From Butyricimonas sp. Marseille-P3923 (GTDB lineage: Bacteria > Bacteroidota > Bacteroidia > Bacteroidales > Marinifilaceae): DNA of 64,000 bases. The stretch lies in contig NZ_FXXL01000004.1 in assembly GCF_900184685.1 (NCBI RefSeq), positions 1-64,000 of the forward strand, written 5' to 3'. The notes beneath the pieces were generated by a model that saw only the letters and a program-made list of their open reading frames with translations, was not told the DNA's origin and did no database searches. Both the position numbers and the translations under genes were made by a program. Positions 19,640 to 28,063 of the stretch are shown one piece after another; positions within the stretch are counted from its first letter, which is position 1; each line of letters opens with the position of its first letter.

Positions 19640-22294
19640 ATGATTTGGAGAAAGCACAATAGAAGAGAAGGTGCGGCGTTTAATACGGAGAAGGTGTTTC
19701 TTGCTGCCACGCAACCATTGAAAACGGTGTACGCCTATTTTCAGACTTCCTGCCGAGGGTTGACGGACGAGGAGATTAAGGAACGGCAAAAGGAGTACGG
19801 GCAAAACGAGATCGTGCATGAACAGGCGCAAAAGGCGGTGGTGATGTTCTGCAAGGCATTTATAAATCCTTTCATCGGGGTGTTGATGGCTCTGGCTATC
19901 GTGTCGCTTGTGATCGACGTGTGGATGGCAGCACCCGAAGAACGGGAATGGACGAGCGTGGTCGTGATTTCGACGATGGTGTTGTTGAGTGTCGTGTTGC
20001 GCTTTAGCCAAGAGTGGAAATCGAGCAGGGCGTCGGACGCATTGAAAAAGATGGTGAAAAATACTGCCAGCGTGTACCGGAACGGACGGGAAGAAAGCGA
20101 GGAAGTGAATATCACGGAACTGGTGCCGGGGGATGTGGTCTACTTGGCGGCGGGAGATATGGTTCCTGCCGACGTGCGTGTCGTGGAGTCGAAAGATTTG
20201 TTTGTCAGCCAGTCAGCCTTGACGGGAGAGTCGGATGCCGTGGAGAAGAGTACCGTGATTTCGGGCAACAAGCACCGGAGCGGGAGTGTCGTGGAGCTGG
20301 ATAATATTTGTTTCATGGGTTCGAACGTGGTAAGCGGTTCGGCTATTGCGGTTGTGTTTGCCACGGGTAAAAACACGTATCTCGGGACGATAGCCAAGAG
20401 TATCGTGGGAGTACGGGCGCAGACTGCTTTTGACAAGGGAATCAGTAACGTGAGTTTTTTGTTGATTCGGTTTATGCTGGTGATGGTGCCTTTCGTGTTT
20501 CTGGTGAACGGGGTGACGAAAGGGGATTGGTTCGAGGCTTTTATTTTCGCCATATCCGTGGCGGTGGGGCTGACGCCGGAGATGTTGCCGATGATTGTTA
20601 CCGCTAATTTGTCGAAAGGGGCGGTGGTGATGGCGAGGAAAAAAACGATCGTGAAGAACTTGAACGCCATTCAGAATTTCGGCGCCATGAATATTCTATG
20701 CACGGATAAGACGGGCACGTTGACACGGGATCAGATCGTGCTGGAAAAGTATATAAACTCGGACGGGAGTAGCGATGACCGGAAACGGGTGTTGAGGCAC
20801 GCTTTTTTCAACAGTTATTTCCAGACGGGATTGAAGAACCTGATGGATAGGGCTATTTTGTCGCACGTGAAGGAGTTGCAGATGGAGTACTTGAAAGATA
20901 ATTACATGAAGATTGACGAGATCCCGTTTGATTTTACCCGTCGCCGGATGTCCGTCGTGGTGGAAGACAGGCTCGGGAAGTGTCAGATTATCACGAAAGG
21001 AGCCGTGGAGGAGATGTTGGATATATGTGCTTTTGCCGAGTTTGACGGGGAGGTACACCGGATGACCGACGAGTTGCGTGCCAAGGCTTACGCTATCAGC
21101 GAACGGATGAACCGGGAGGGGATGCGGGTACTTGCCGTTGCCCAAAAGAGTTGGATCGAGAAAGGACGGGAGTTCGGGGTGGATGACGAGGCGGAAATGG
21201 TGTTGATTGGTTATCTGGCGTTTCTTGATCCGCCGAAACCTTCTGCGGCGAGTGCTATCAAGCAATTGCACGAGCATGGCGTGGAAGTGAAGGTGTTGTC
21301 GGGAGATAACGAGGCGGTGGTGAAGACGATTTGCCGGCAGGTGGGAGTGGATACGACTCGTACGCTGACGGGGCAGGAGATCGAGCGGATGACGGACGGG
21401 GAGTTGAAAGGAATGGTGGGCGAGGTGACTGTCTTTGCTAAATTGACACCTATGCAGAAAACCCGGATTATCACCTTGTTGCAGGAACAGGATAACACGG
21501 TCGGTTTCTTGGGTGACGGGATTAATGATGCTTCTGCCCTGCGGCAATCGGACGTGGGTATATCCGTGGATACGGCGGTGGATATAGCCAAGGAGAGCGC
21601 AGATATTATTTTGCTGGAAAAGGATTTGATGGTGTTGGAGGATGGTGTTATCGAGGGACGCAAGACTTTCGGCAATATCATGAAGTATATCAAGATGACG
21701 GCGAGTTCTAATTTCGGGAATATGTTCAGCGTGCTGGGGGCGAGTGCTTTTTTGCCTTTCCTGCCGATGTTGCCGATCCATTTGTTGGTACAAAATTTAT
21801 TGTATGACGTATCGCAAATCACGATCCCTTTTGACCGTCTGGATGCGGAGTACCTGCAAAAGCCCCGGCGGTGGGATGCTTCCGATTTGAGCCGGTTTAT
21901 GATTTACATCGGTCCTATCAGTTCAATCTTTGATATAGCGACCTATCTGGTGATGTGGTACGTGTTCAAATGTAATTCACCGGAACATCAGGCTTTGTTC
22001 CAATCCGGGTGGTTCATCGAGGGGCTGTTGTCGCAAACGTTGATCGTGCACATGATTCGTACCCGTAAGATTCCCTTTATCCAGAGTACGGCATCATGGC
22101 CGGTGGTGGGGCTTACACTTTTGATTATGGTGGTCGGTATCATACTCCCGTTTTCGAACGTGGGGGCGGCAATCGGGTTGGTGCCTCTGCCTTGGAGTTA
22201 TTTCCCGTGGCTGGTGGTGATATTATTGAGCTATTGCGTGCTGACGCAGGTGATCAAACAATGGTATATTAAACGGTTTACTCGCTGGTTATAA
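19640..22294 (+). CDS. mgtA: Mg2+-importing P-type ATPase (MgtA/MgtB)
   Basis: An 884-residue type III P-type ATPase that imports Mg2+ at the cost of ATP. Visible: N-terminal cytosolic segment, first helix pair (about 72-125), actuator domain with SALTGES, the phosphorylation motif DKTGTLT (Asp356), the nucleotide-binding domain with KGAVEEMLD, the hinge GDGINDASALRQSDVGISVD and six C-terminal membrane helices. The MgtA-type pattern FIFAISVAVGLTPEMLPMIV precedes the phosphorylation site. It follows the two-component genes by 114 bases, with operator-like repeats between. A 35-codon membrane-peptide gene follows 12 bases after the stop. With MgtE this gives the organism a constitutive-type and a probable inducible Mg2+ system. 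Confidence 0.95.
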   Translation: MIWRKHNRREGAAFNTEKVFLAATQPLKTVYAYFQTSCRGLTDEEIKERQKEYGQNEIVHEQAQKAVVMFCKAFINPFIGVLMALAIVSLVIDVWMAAPEEREWTSVVVISTMVLLSVVLRFSQEWKSSRASDALKKMVKNTASVYRNGREESEEVNITELVPGDVVYLAAGDMVPADVRVVESKDLFVSQSALTGESDAVEKSTVISGNKHRSGSVVELDNICFMGSNVVSGSAIAVVFATGKNTYLGTIAKSIVGVRAQTAFDKGISNVSFLLIRFMLVMVPFVFLVNGVTKGDWFEAFIFAISVAVGLTPEMLPMIVTANLSKGAVVMARKKTIVKNLNAIQNFGAMNILCTDKTGTLTRDQIVLEKYINSDGSSDDRKRVLRHAFFNSYFQTGLKNLMDRAILSHVKELQMEYLKDNYMKIDEIPFDFTRRRMSVVVEDRLGKCQIITKGAVEEMLDICAFAEFDGEVHRMTDELRAKAYAISERMNREGMRVLAVAQKSWIEKGREFGVDDEAEMVLIGYLAFLDPPKPSAASAIKQLHEHGVEVKVLSGDNEAVVKTICRQVGVDTTRTLTGQEIERMTDGELKGMVGEVTVFAKLTPMQKTRIITLLQEQDNTVGFLGDGINDASALRQSDVGISVDTAVDIAKESADIILLEKDLMVLEDGVIEGRKTFGNIMKYIKMTASSNFGNMFSVLGASAFLPFLPMLPIHLLVQNLLYDVSQITIPFDRLDAEYLQKPRRWDASDLSRFMIYIGPISSIFDIATYLVMWYVFKCNSPEHQALFQSGWFIEGLLSQTLIVHMIRTRKIPFIQSTASWPVVGLTLLIMVVGIILPFSNVGAAIGLVPLPWSYFPWLVVILLSYCVLTQVIKQWYIKRFTRWL

Positions 22295-22306
22295 AATGAA
22301 TGAGTC

Positions 22307-22414
22307 ATGGAATTGATATTTTTTATCTTGCTGTACGTTCTCGGTTGCCTGTGTGCCATGTGGCTCACGAATAGGAACAGGAAGCAGCGGAAAAAGAAAA
22401 AAAGAATGTATTAG
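22307..22414 (+). CDS. 35-residue membrane microprotein downstream of mgtA
   Basis: A short frame, ATG at 22307 and TAG at 22412-22414, encodes one hydrophobic helix (MELIFFILLYVLGCLCAM, residues 1-18) and a strongly basic tail (NRNRKQRKKKKR, about 22-33). It starts 12 bases after the mgtA stop on the same strand and was probably translated from the same mRNA. Small single-span proteins next to MgtA exist in enterobacteria (MgtS, MgtR) and alter pump stability, but those are unrelated in sequence and the role here is inference. Its last 4 bases overlap the convergent DUF1622 gene. I cannot show that it is translated. Confidence 0.5.
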   Translation: MELIFFILLYVLGCLCAMWLTNRNRKQRKKKKRMY

Positions 22415-22761
22415 TCTGTTTCTTTCTGTGCTTGCAATTCCCGGATTTCTTTGTTGAGGAAGATGGAGAGAACGGTGCGCAGGACGACAATCCCGCCCAA
22501 AATGGCTAACTCGTTCAGACTGGGTTCCAACACGGTTTTGAGGATGTCGGAAGCGATCAGAAATTCAAGTCCCAGAAGAAGATAGGTTCCCAAATCAGCC
22601 CGGAGTTCACGTGTTGCGGTAAATGAATATTGCCCCGTGATTCTTCGGGCTTCATTGCGTAAAAAGGCACAGAAAGCGATGATTGCCCCGTAGACAACGA
22701 TGATCAGGCTGATGACACTGATTGCTATGGATAGTATTTCCAGATAGTGCATGATTTTCAT
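22411..22761 (-). CDS. DUF1622 family membrane protein
   Basis: A 116-residue inner-membrane protein with three hydrophobic helices (about 8-32, 60-80 and 86-103). The RADLGTYLLLGLEFLIASD motif and the closing ILRT-like region (GIVVLRTVLSIFLNKEI) are characteristic of DUF1622, a family with no known function. A second Met at residue 4 is an alternative start. It is convergent with mgtA and its microprotein. Confidence 0.85.
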   Translation of the reverse strand: MKIMHYLEILSIAISVISLIIVVYGAIIAFCAFLRNEARRITGQYSFTATRELRADLGTYLLLGLEFLIASDILKTVLEPSLNELAILGGIVVLRTVLSIFLNKEIRELQAQKETD

Positions 22762-22844
22762 GATGTTGAGTTTATGTCTATGGTTAAAAATACGGAATCG
22801 TTTGAGAAAGGTTGTTGCAATTCCCGTTTTTTAGTTAAAATCGT

Positions 22845-22852
22845 TATCTTTG
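22845..22852 (+). promoter_or_regulatory. -7 box of the OPT transporter gene
   Basis: TATCTTTG matches TAnnTTTG, 37 bases upstream of the ATG at 22890. Confidence 0.45.
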
Positions 22853-22889
22853 GGGGCAGTATAAAAATAAATCATTTACTCATATAAAA

Positions 22890-24854
22890 ATGGAAGAAAA
22901 CAAACAAATGAATTCACTCCCGGATAACGCTTACCGGGAACTCGCCCCGGGCGAGGAGTACAAGCCAATGATGCCGGCTAACACGAATCCCAAGGAGGTG
23001 ACGCCTTACTCGGTGACGTTCGGTATTATCATGGCGATTATTTTTTCCGCGGCAGCCGCTTATTTGGGACTGAAAGTGGGACAGGTGTTCGAGGCGGCTA
23101 TTCCGATCGCTATTATTGCCGTTGGTGTGGGCAATATGATGGGTAAGAAGAATATGCTGGGACAAAACGTGATCATCCAGTCTATCGGGGCAAGTTCCGG
23201 TGTGGTGGTGGCGGGTGCTATCTTCACGTTGCCGGCCTTGTATATTCTCGGGTTGGAAGCGCAGTTTTATCAAGTGTTTCTTTCCTCTTTGTTCGGGGGA
23301 TTCTTGGGAATCTTGTTGTTGATCCCTTTCCGGAAGTATTTCGTGAAAGACATGCACGGGAAATATCCTTTCCCGGAAGCCACGGCAACGACCGAGGTAC
23401 TGGTATCCGGGGAGAAAAAGGGTAATCAGGCGAAATTGTTGGCGGTGAGCGGGCTCATTGGCGGTTTGTATGATTTTTGCGTGAGCACCTTCGGCTGGTG
23501 GGCGGAAGGAATCTCTACCCGTTTGATGGGTTGGGGCGAAGTGCTTGCCGATAAAGTGAAAGTGGTATTCAAAATTAACACGAGTGCGGCGGTACTCGGT
23601 TTAGGATATATTATCGGTTTGAAGTACGCGGCTATTATCTGTGCCGGTTCTTTTACCGTGTGGTTCGTGTTGATTCCTTTTATCAGCCATTTTGCCGACG
23701 GGCAGACTTTGGCAGTAGGAGAGGGTGTTACGATGCTTTTGAGGGACATGAGTCCGGAGCAAATCTTCACGAATTATGCCCGTCATATCGGTATCGGTGG
23801 TATCGCTATGGCAGGGGTAATCGGTATTATCCGTTCTTCCGGTATTATCAAACAGGCGTTAGGTCTGGCGGTTAGTGAACTTGGCGGTAAGAAGAATATA
23901 GAGGGTAGCGTGGAGCGCACGCAACGGGATTTGAGTATGAGATTGATTCTTTCCGGGGTTATCTCTGTGTTGATTGCGACCTTCGTGTTTTTCCAATTCG
24001 GAGTGTTAGGTAATCTGATGCACACGATTATTGCCACGTTGATCGTATTTATTATATCTTTCCTGTTCACGACGGTGGCGGCTAACGCTATTGCTATCGT
24101 GGGTTCCAATCCGGTGTCGGGAATGACGTTGATGACATTGATACTGAGTTCTCTGGTGTTGGTAAGTGCCGGGTTGAGCGGAACGAGCGGTATGATGGCT
24201 GCCATGATTATCGGTGGTGTGGTTTGTACGGCTTTGTCTATGGCAGGTGGTTTTATCACGGACTTGAAGATCGGTTATTGGCTGGGAACGACTCCCGCCA
24301 AGCAGGAAGGTTGGAAATTCTTGGGAACGGCTGTTTCTGCCGCAACCATTGCCGGGGTGATGATGGTATTGAATAAAACTTACGGTTTCGTGGGCGAGGG
24401 TGCCTTGGTTGCCCCGCAGGCAAATGCGATGGCGGCAGTGATCAAACCATTGATGGAAGGTGGCGCAACCCCGTGGTTGTTGTATTTTGCGGGTGCTGCT
24501 CTGGCATTGATTCTGACGATGATCGGGGTGCCTGCCTTGGCTTTTGCCTTGGGTATGTTTATCCCGTTGGATTTGAATACCCCGTTGTTGATCGGTGGTA
24601 TCGTTAGCTGGTACGTGGGAAGTCGCAGTAAGGACGAGAACGTGAATAAGGCTCGTCGTGAACGCGGTACGTTGATAGCTTCCGGGTTTATTGCCGGAGG
24701 TGCGTTAATGGGTGTAATCAGTGCTATATTGAAATTTGCCGGACTGGATTGGTTCATGTCATGGAGCGGTGCCGAGATGCTGGCGGTAGTGATGTATATT
24801 CTGATCATCCTTTACTTCATCTATGATTCGATGAAAGCCAAGCTAACGGATTAA
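22890..24854 (+). CDS. OPT family oligopeptide transporter
   Basis: A 654-residue polytopic inner-membrane protein of the oligopeptide transporter superfamily, prokaryotic type. About 14-16 hydrophobic helices fill the sequence. The N-terminal PYSVTFGIIMAIIFSAAAAYLGL segment (split around residue 45), GQNVIIQSIGASSGVVVAG, the long FPEATATTEVLVSG motif and SNPVSGMTLMTL are typical of the family. Substrates of bacterial members are oligopeptides or peptide-like metal chelates. The gene for tripeptide aminopeptidase PepT follows 92 bases downstream on the same strand, a sensible partner: import, then trimming of peptides. An AT-rich inverted repeat occupies the gap, so the two may or may not share a transcript. 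Confidence 0.92.
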   Translation: MEENKQMNSLPDNAYRELAPGEEYKPMMPANTNPKEVTPYSVTFGIIMAIIFSAAAAYLGLKVGQVFEAAIPIAIIAVGVGNMMGKKNMLGQNVIIQSIGASSGVVVAGAIFTLPALYILGLEAQFYQVFLSSLFGGFLGILLLIPFRKYFVKDMHGKYPFPEATATTEVLVSGEKKGNQAKLLAVSGLIGGLYDFCVSTFGWWAEGISTRLMGWGEVLADKVKVVFKINTSAAVLGLGYIIGLKYAAIICAGSFTVWFVLIPFISHFADGQTLAVGEGVTMLLRDMSPEQIFTNYARHIGIGGIAMAGVIGIIRSSGIIKQALGLAVSELGGKKNIEGSVERTQRDLSMRLILSGVISVLIATFVFFQFGVLGNLMHTIIATLIVFIISFLFTTVAANAIAIVGSNPVSGMTLMTLILSSLVLVSAGLSGTSGMMAAMIIGGVVCTALSMAGGFITDLKIGYWLGTTPAKQEGWKFLGTAVSAATIAGVMMVLNKTYGFVGEGALVAPQANAMAAVIKPLMEGGATPWLLYFAGAALALILTMIGVPALAFALGMFIPLDLNTPLLIGGIVSWYVGSRSKDENVNKARRERGTLIASGFIAGGALMGVISAILKFAGLDWFMSWSGAEMLAVVMYILIILYFIYDSMKAKLTD

Positions 24855-24855
24855 T

Positions 24856-24942
24856 AATTTACGATTTATGATTTACGATTTAAGATTTTACTTTTATCGT
24901 AAGTCATAATCAAAAATCTGAAATCATAAATTTAAAATATAA
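24856..24942 (+). repeat. AT-rich intergenic repeat with inverted arms
   Basis: The gap between the OPT and pepT genes is filled with variants of TTTACGATTTATGATTT at roughly 10-base intervals on the left and their complement (AAATCATAAATTTAAAAT) on the right. Such sequence is common between genes in Bacteroidales. It could form a weak hairpin. Confidence 0.5.
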
Positions 24943-24946
24943 TACG

Positions 24947-26164
24947 ATGGATTTAAAAGATCGTTTTTTGAAATACGTGAGTTTCGATACGCAGAGCGAC
25001 GAGGCTAGCGAGACTTTTCCGTCTACCGAGAAACAGAAGGTGTTGTTGAAATATTTGGTAGAGGAGATGAAGGGACTCGGGTTGACCGAGGTAGAGATGG
25101 ACGAACACGGTTACGCGATGGGAACTATTCCCGCGACCCCGGGATACGAGGATCGTCCGGTGATAGGTTTTATTTCTCACGTGGACACGAGTCCGGATAT
25201 GAGCGGGGCGAATATCAAGCCGCAGATTGTCGAGAATTATGATGGGGAAGATATTCGTCTGAACGAGAACTTGATGATGACCGTGAAGGATTTTCCGGAA
25301 TTGTCAGCGTTTAAAGGACACACGTTGATTACCACGGACGGTACGACATTGTTGGGTGCGGATGATAAGGCCGGTATTGCTGAAATCATGACGGCTGCCG
25401 AGTATCTGATGGCTCACCCGGAGATCAAGCATGGCAAGATTCGTATCGGTTTCACTCCTGATGAGGAAGTGGGACGCGGTGTGGATTATTTTAACGTGGA
25501 GAAATTCGGTGCCAAGTTCGCTTACACGATAGACGGCGGTTTCGAGGGAGAGTTGGAATACGAGAATTTCAACGCTGCCAGTGCTAAAGTAAGTATTCAA
25601 GGACGTAACGTGCATCCGGGATACGCTAAAGATAAGATGATTAACGCGCTGCAAGTGGCTGCCGAGGTTAATAGCCTGTTGCCCGCTTGGGAACGCCCTG
25701 AACACACGGACGGGTATGAGGGATTCTATCACCTTGTCGGACTGAACGGTACGGTGGAAAATGCAGAGATCAATTATATTATCCGAGATCATAACCGGGA
25801 GAAGTTTGAAGCTAAAAAGCAATTTATCACGAAAGCGGTGGAATTGTTGACGGCTAAATACGGCGAGGGTGTGTTGACGTTGGTATTGAAAGACCAATAT
25901 TACAATATGCGCGAGATGGTAGAACCGCATCCCGAAGTGATAGAGAAAGCTTTCGAGGCGATGACTCAAGCCGGGGTAACCCCGATCGTTCGCCCTATCC
26001 GCGGTGGTACCGATGGGGCCCGTCTTTCATACATGGGATTGCCTTGTCCGAACTTGTTCACGGGAGGTATGAATTTCCACGGGAAGTTTGAATACTGTTC
26101 TTTGGACACGATGAACAAAGCGATGCAGACAATTTTGATCTTGATTCAGCTTTGGGCGAAATAA
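24947..26164 (+). CDS. pepT: Peptidase T (tripeptide aminopeptidase)
   Basis: A 405-residue M20-family, two-zinc aminopeptidase that releases the N-terminal residue of tripeptides in the cytoplasm. Metal and catalytic motifs are in family order: FISHVDTSPDMSG (about 75-87), TTDGTTLLGADDKAGIAEI (about 126-144), FTPDEEVGRG (about 169-178) and the late IRGGTDGARLSYMGLPCPN. The dimerisation domain lies between about 205 and 320. Length is normal. The only ATG near the RFLKYVSFDTQSDE start is at 24947. It follows a peptide transporter gene and ends in a hairpin terminator. Confidence 0.97.
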   Translation: MDLKDRFLKYVSFDTQSDEASETFPSTEKQKVLLKYLVEEMKGLGLTEVEMDEHGYAMGTIPATPGYEDRPVIGFISHVDTSPDMSGANIKPQIVENYDGEDIRLNENLMMTVKDFPELSAFKGHTLITTDGTTLLGADDKAGIAEIMTAAEYLMAHPEIKHGKIRIGFTPDEEVGRGVDYFNVEKFGAKFAYTIDGGFEGELEYENFNAASAKVSIQGRNVHPGYAKDKMINALQVAAEVNSLLPAWERPEHTDGYEGFYHLVGLNGTVENAEINYIIRDHNREKFEAKKQFITKAVELLTAKYGEGVLTLVLKDQYYNMREMVEPHPEVIEKAFEAMTQAGVTPIVRPIRGGTDGARLSYMGLPCPNLFTGGMNFHGKFEYCSLDTMNKAMQTILILIQLWAK

Positions 26165-26186
26165 GATCTTCGGAATAAATGGTAGA

Positions 26187-26221
26187 AGCACTTGGAATTT
26201 CACGATTTCAAGTGCTTTTTT
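26187..26221 (+). terminator. Terminator after pepT
   Basis: AGCACTTG pairs with CAAGTGCT, with further imperfect pairing inside, followed by seven T. Confidence 0.85.
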
Positions 26222-26234
26222 TATGAGGATTGGT

Positions 26235-26242
26235 TATATTTG
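26235..26242 (+). promoter_or_regulatory. -7 box of the GNAT gene
   Basis: TATATTTG matches TAnnTTTG, 22 bases before the ATG at 26265. Confidence 0.45.
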
Positions 26243-26264
26243 AGGAGAATATAAATATATAAAG

Positions 26265-27125
26265 ATGATAGATATGGAAATCAAATCTTTGAGTAATATC
26301 AGTTTTGACGAGTTATTCGGGGCATTCGAACAGGCTTTTGCCGATTATGAAATCCAATTGAATAAGGCAGAACTCATGACCATGTTGAAAAGGCGCGGTT
26401 TTAATCCGGAACTTTCTTTTGCAGCATTTGACGGGGATAAAATCGTTTCGTTTACTTGTAATGGGATCGGGGATTTTAACGGGACGCCGACGGCTTATGA
26501 CACGGGTACCGGAACGCTGAAAGATTACCGGGGAAGAGGGTTGGCGACACGAATATTTGAATATTCCATCCCTTATCTGAGAGAAGCGGGGATAAAAGAA
26601 TATTTGCTGGAAGTATTGCAGCATAACACGGGGGCTGTTTCCGTGTACAGGAAATTAGGTTTCGAGGTGACACGCGAGTTCTATTACTTCAGACCGGAGA
26701 ACGAGCGGATTAATAGAGACGTGAAGGCTATTGACCTTTCGTATTCGTTACGGGCTATAGATATGAACGAGTATGAATCGATACCCGGTTTTTGGGACTT
26801 CAAGCCTTCGTGGCAAAATAGTTCCGACGCTATAAATCGGGTGCCGGAAGATTTTATATGTCAAGGTGTTTTCACGGGGGACAGGCTTGTCGGGTACGGG
26901 GTTTTTGAACCGATGTCCGGGGATGTTACCCAGATAGCGGTAGATAAGCAATATCGACGTAAAGGTATCGGCTCGTTGCTATTCCAAAAGATGTTGGAGT
27001 CTAATAAATATAGCTCTGTCAAGATCGTGAATACTGACGTAGCCTGCGATTCGATGACCGCTTTTTTGAAGTCAAGGAATATTGAACCGACAGGAAAACA
27101 GTTCGAGATGATAAAGAAATTGTAA
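26265..27125 (+). CDS. Tandem GNAT N-acetyltransferase
   Basis: A 286-residue cytosolic protein with two GNAT folds. The first (about 1-150) has the acetyl-CoA loop region TLKDYRGRGLATRIFEYS and the strand-helix end NTGAVSVYRKLGFEV. The second (about 165-286) has ITQIAVDKQYRRKGIGSLLF-like sequence (VTQIAVDKQYRRKGIGS) with the R/Q-x-x-G-x-G/A loop intact. Both sites look competent to bind acetyl-CoA. The acceptor is unknown. A second Met at 26274 is an alternative start. It is flanked by a terminator upstream and by the MoxR/VWA pair downstream, with which it shows no clear link. Confidence 0.85.
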   Translation: MIDMEIKSLSNISFDELFGAFEQAFADYEIQLNKAELMTMLKRRGFNPELSFAAFDGDKIVSFTCNGIGDFNGTPTAYDTGTGTLKDYRGRGLATRIFEYSIPYLREAGIKEYLLEVLQHNTGAVSVYRKLGFEVTREFYYFRPENERINRDVKAIDLSYSLRAIDMNEYESIPGFWDFKPSWQNSSDAINRVPEDFICQGVFTGDRLVGYGVFEPMSGDVTQIAVDKQYRRKGIGSLLFQKMLESNKYSSVKIVNTDVACDSMTAFLKSRNIEPTGKQFEMIKKL

Positions 27126-27205
27126 AGAATTAAAAGACTTTTGTTTCTCTTGTTTTGCCGGAAAAGTGTTAACTTTAGCGGTGAATTTAGCAAGATAAAT
27201 AAAGC

Positions 27206-28054
27206 ATGACAAATAGTACGTATGTAGCCGGACAGGCTACTCTTTTCCCTTTCACGCCCCCGAAGCATTCGGATGATTTGTGTATTCCCGTGCAGACGTG
27301 GGAGTTTTTGTGCCACACGTTATACTTGAAACGTTATCCTTTTCTGTTGGGTCCCAAGGGCTGCGGTAAGTCCTCTATTGCCAAGGAATTGGCAACAGCC
27401 ATGGGCATGGAGTATTTTGCTTTCGACATGGGGCAGGCCTTCAAGCCGAAAAAGATGTTCGTGGGCGGGTTGATTATCGGGGATGACGGGAAGACAAAAG
27501 CGGTGCGCTCGGAGTTCTTCAAGGCTTTCGTGTCAACGAAACCCACGTTGATTTTCCTTGACGAGTTGACGCGTACGCCCATGGTGGCGGCGAATTTCCT
27601 GATGACGATTCTCGACAGGCAGCAATCGTATATTTATGATGAGGATTCAGGAAAACGATATAACAAAGGAGATAACGTGCTATTCGTGGCGGCGGGAAAC
27701 GTGGGGTTTGCTTACGTGTCCACGCAACGGTTGGATACGGCTTTTGAAGATCGTTTTATCAAAGTCCGGTTGAATTATCTAACTTCCGCGGAGGAGGCTG
27801 ATTTGATCCGTGCGCGTTTCCCGAAGGTATCCCGTGACGCGGCGGTACAATTGGCTAGGGTAGCCGAGGTGTTGCGTCTGGCAGAGCAGAAGGAAACTCT
27901 ATCCGTGTCGCTTTCCACCCGGCAGGTGTTGGATGCGGCGGCATATATGCCTTTGGGCTATCGGTTGAGCGAGGTGATCGAACGGGTGATTCTCACGAAT
28001 TACGTGATTACGGGAGAGGAAACGATAGCCCGTTCGTTGATACAGACCCTTTAA
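27206..28054 (+). CDS. MoxR/CbbQ-type AAA+ ATPase
   Basis: A 282-residue AAA+ ATPase of the MoxR/CbbQ group (AAA_5). Walker A GPKGCGKS lies at 49-56, Walker B TLIFLDELTR at 114-123, and the sensor-1 region LFVAAGNVGF follows. Proteins of this group act as chaperone-like remodellers with a VWA partner, often loading metals or cofactors. The partner gene starts 9 bases downstream, so they form a two-gene operon. Confidence 0.9.
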   Translation: MTNSTYVAGQATLFPFTPPKHSDDLCIPVQTWEFLCHTLYLKRYPFLLGPKGCGKSSIAKELATAMGMEYFAFDMGQAFKPKKMFVGGLIIGDDGKTKAVRSEFFKAFVSTKPTLIFLDELTRTPMVAANFLMTILDRQQSYIYDEDSGKRYNKGDNVLFVAAGNVGFAYVSTQRLDTAFEDRFIKVRLNYLTSAEEADLIRARFPKVSRDAAVQLARVAEVLRLAEQKETLSVSLSTRQVLDAAAYMPLGYRLSEVIERVILTNYVITGEETIARSLIQTL

Positions 28055-28063
28055 TCGGACGAT

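Noticed and set aside
20696-21793. Long (365-codon) minus-strand frame inside mgtA
   Set aside because: Rich in His, Gln, Arg and Leu, as expected from antisense reading of GC-rich coding sequence; the plus-strand frame carries all P-type ATPase motifs.
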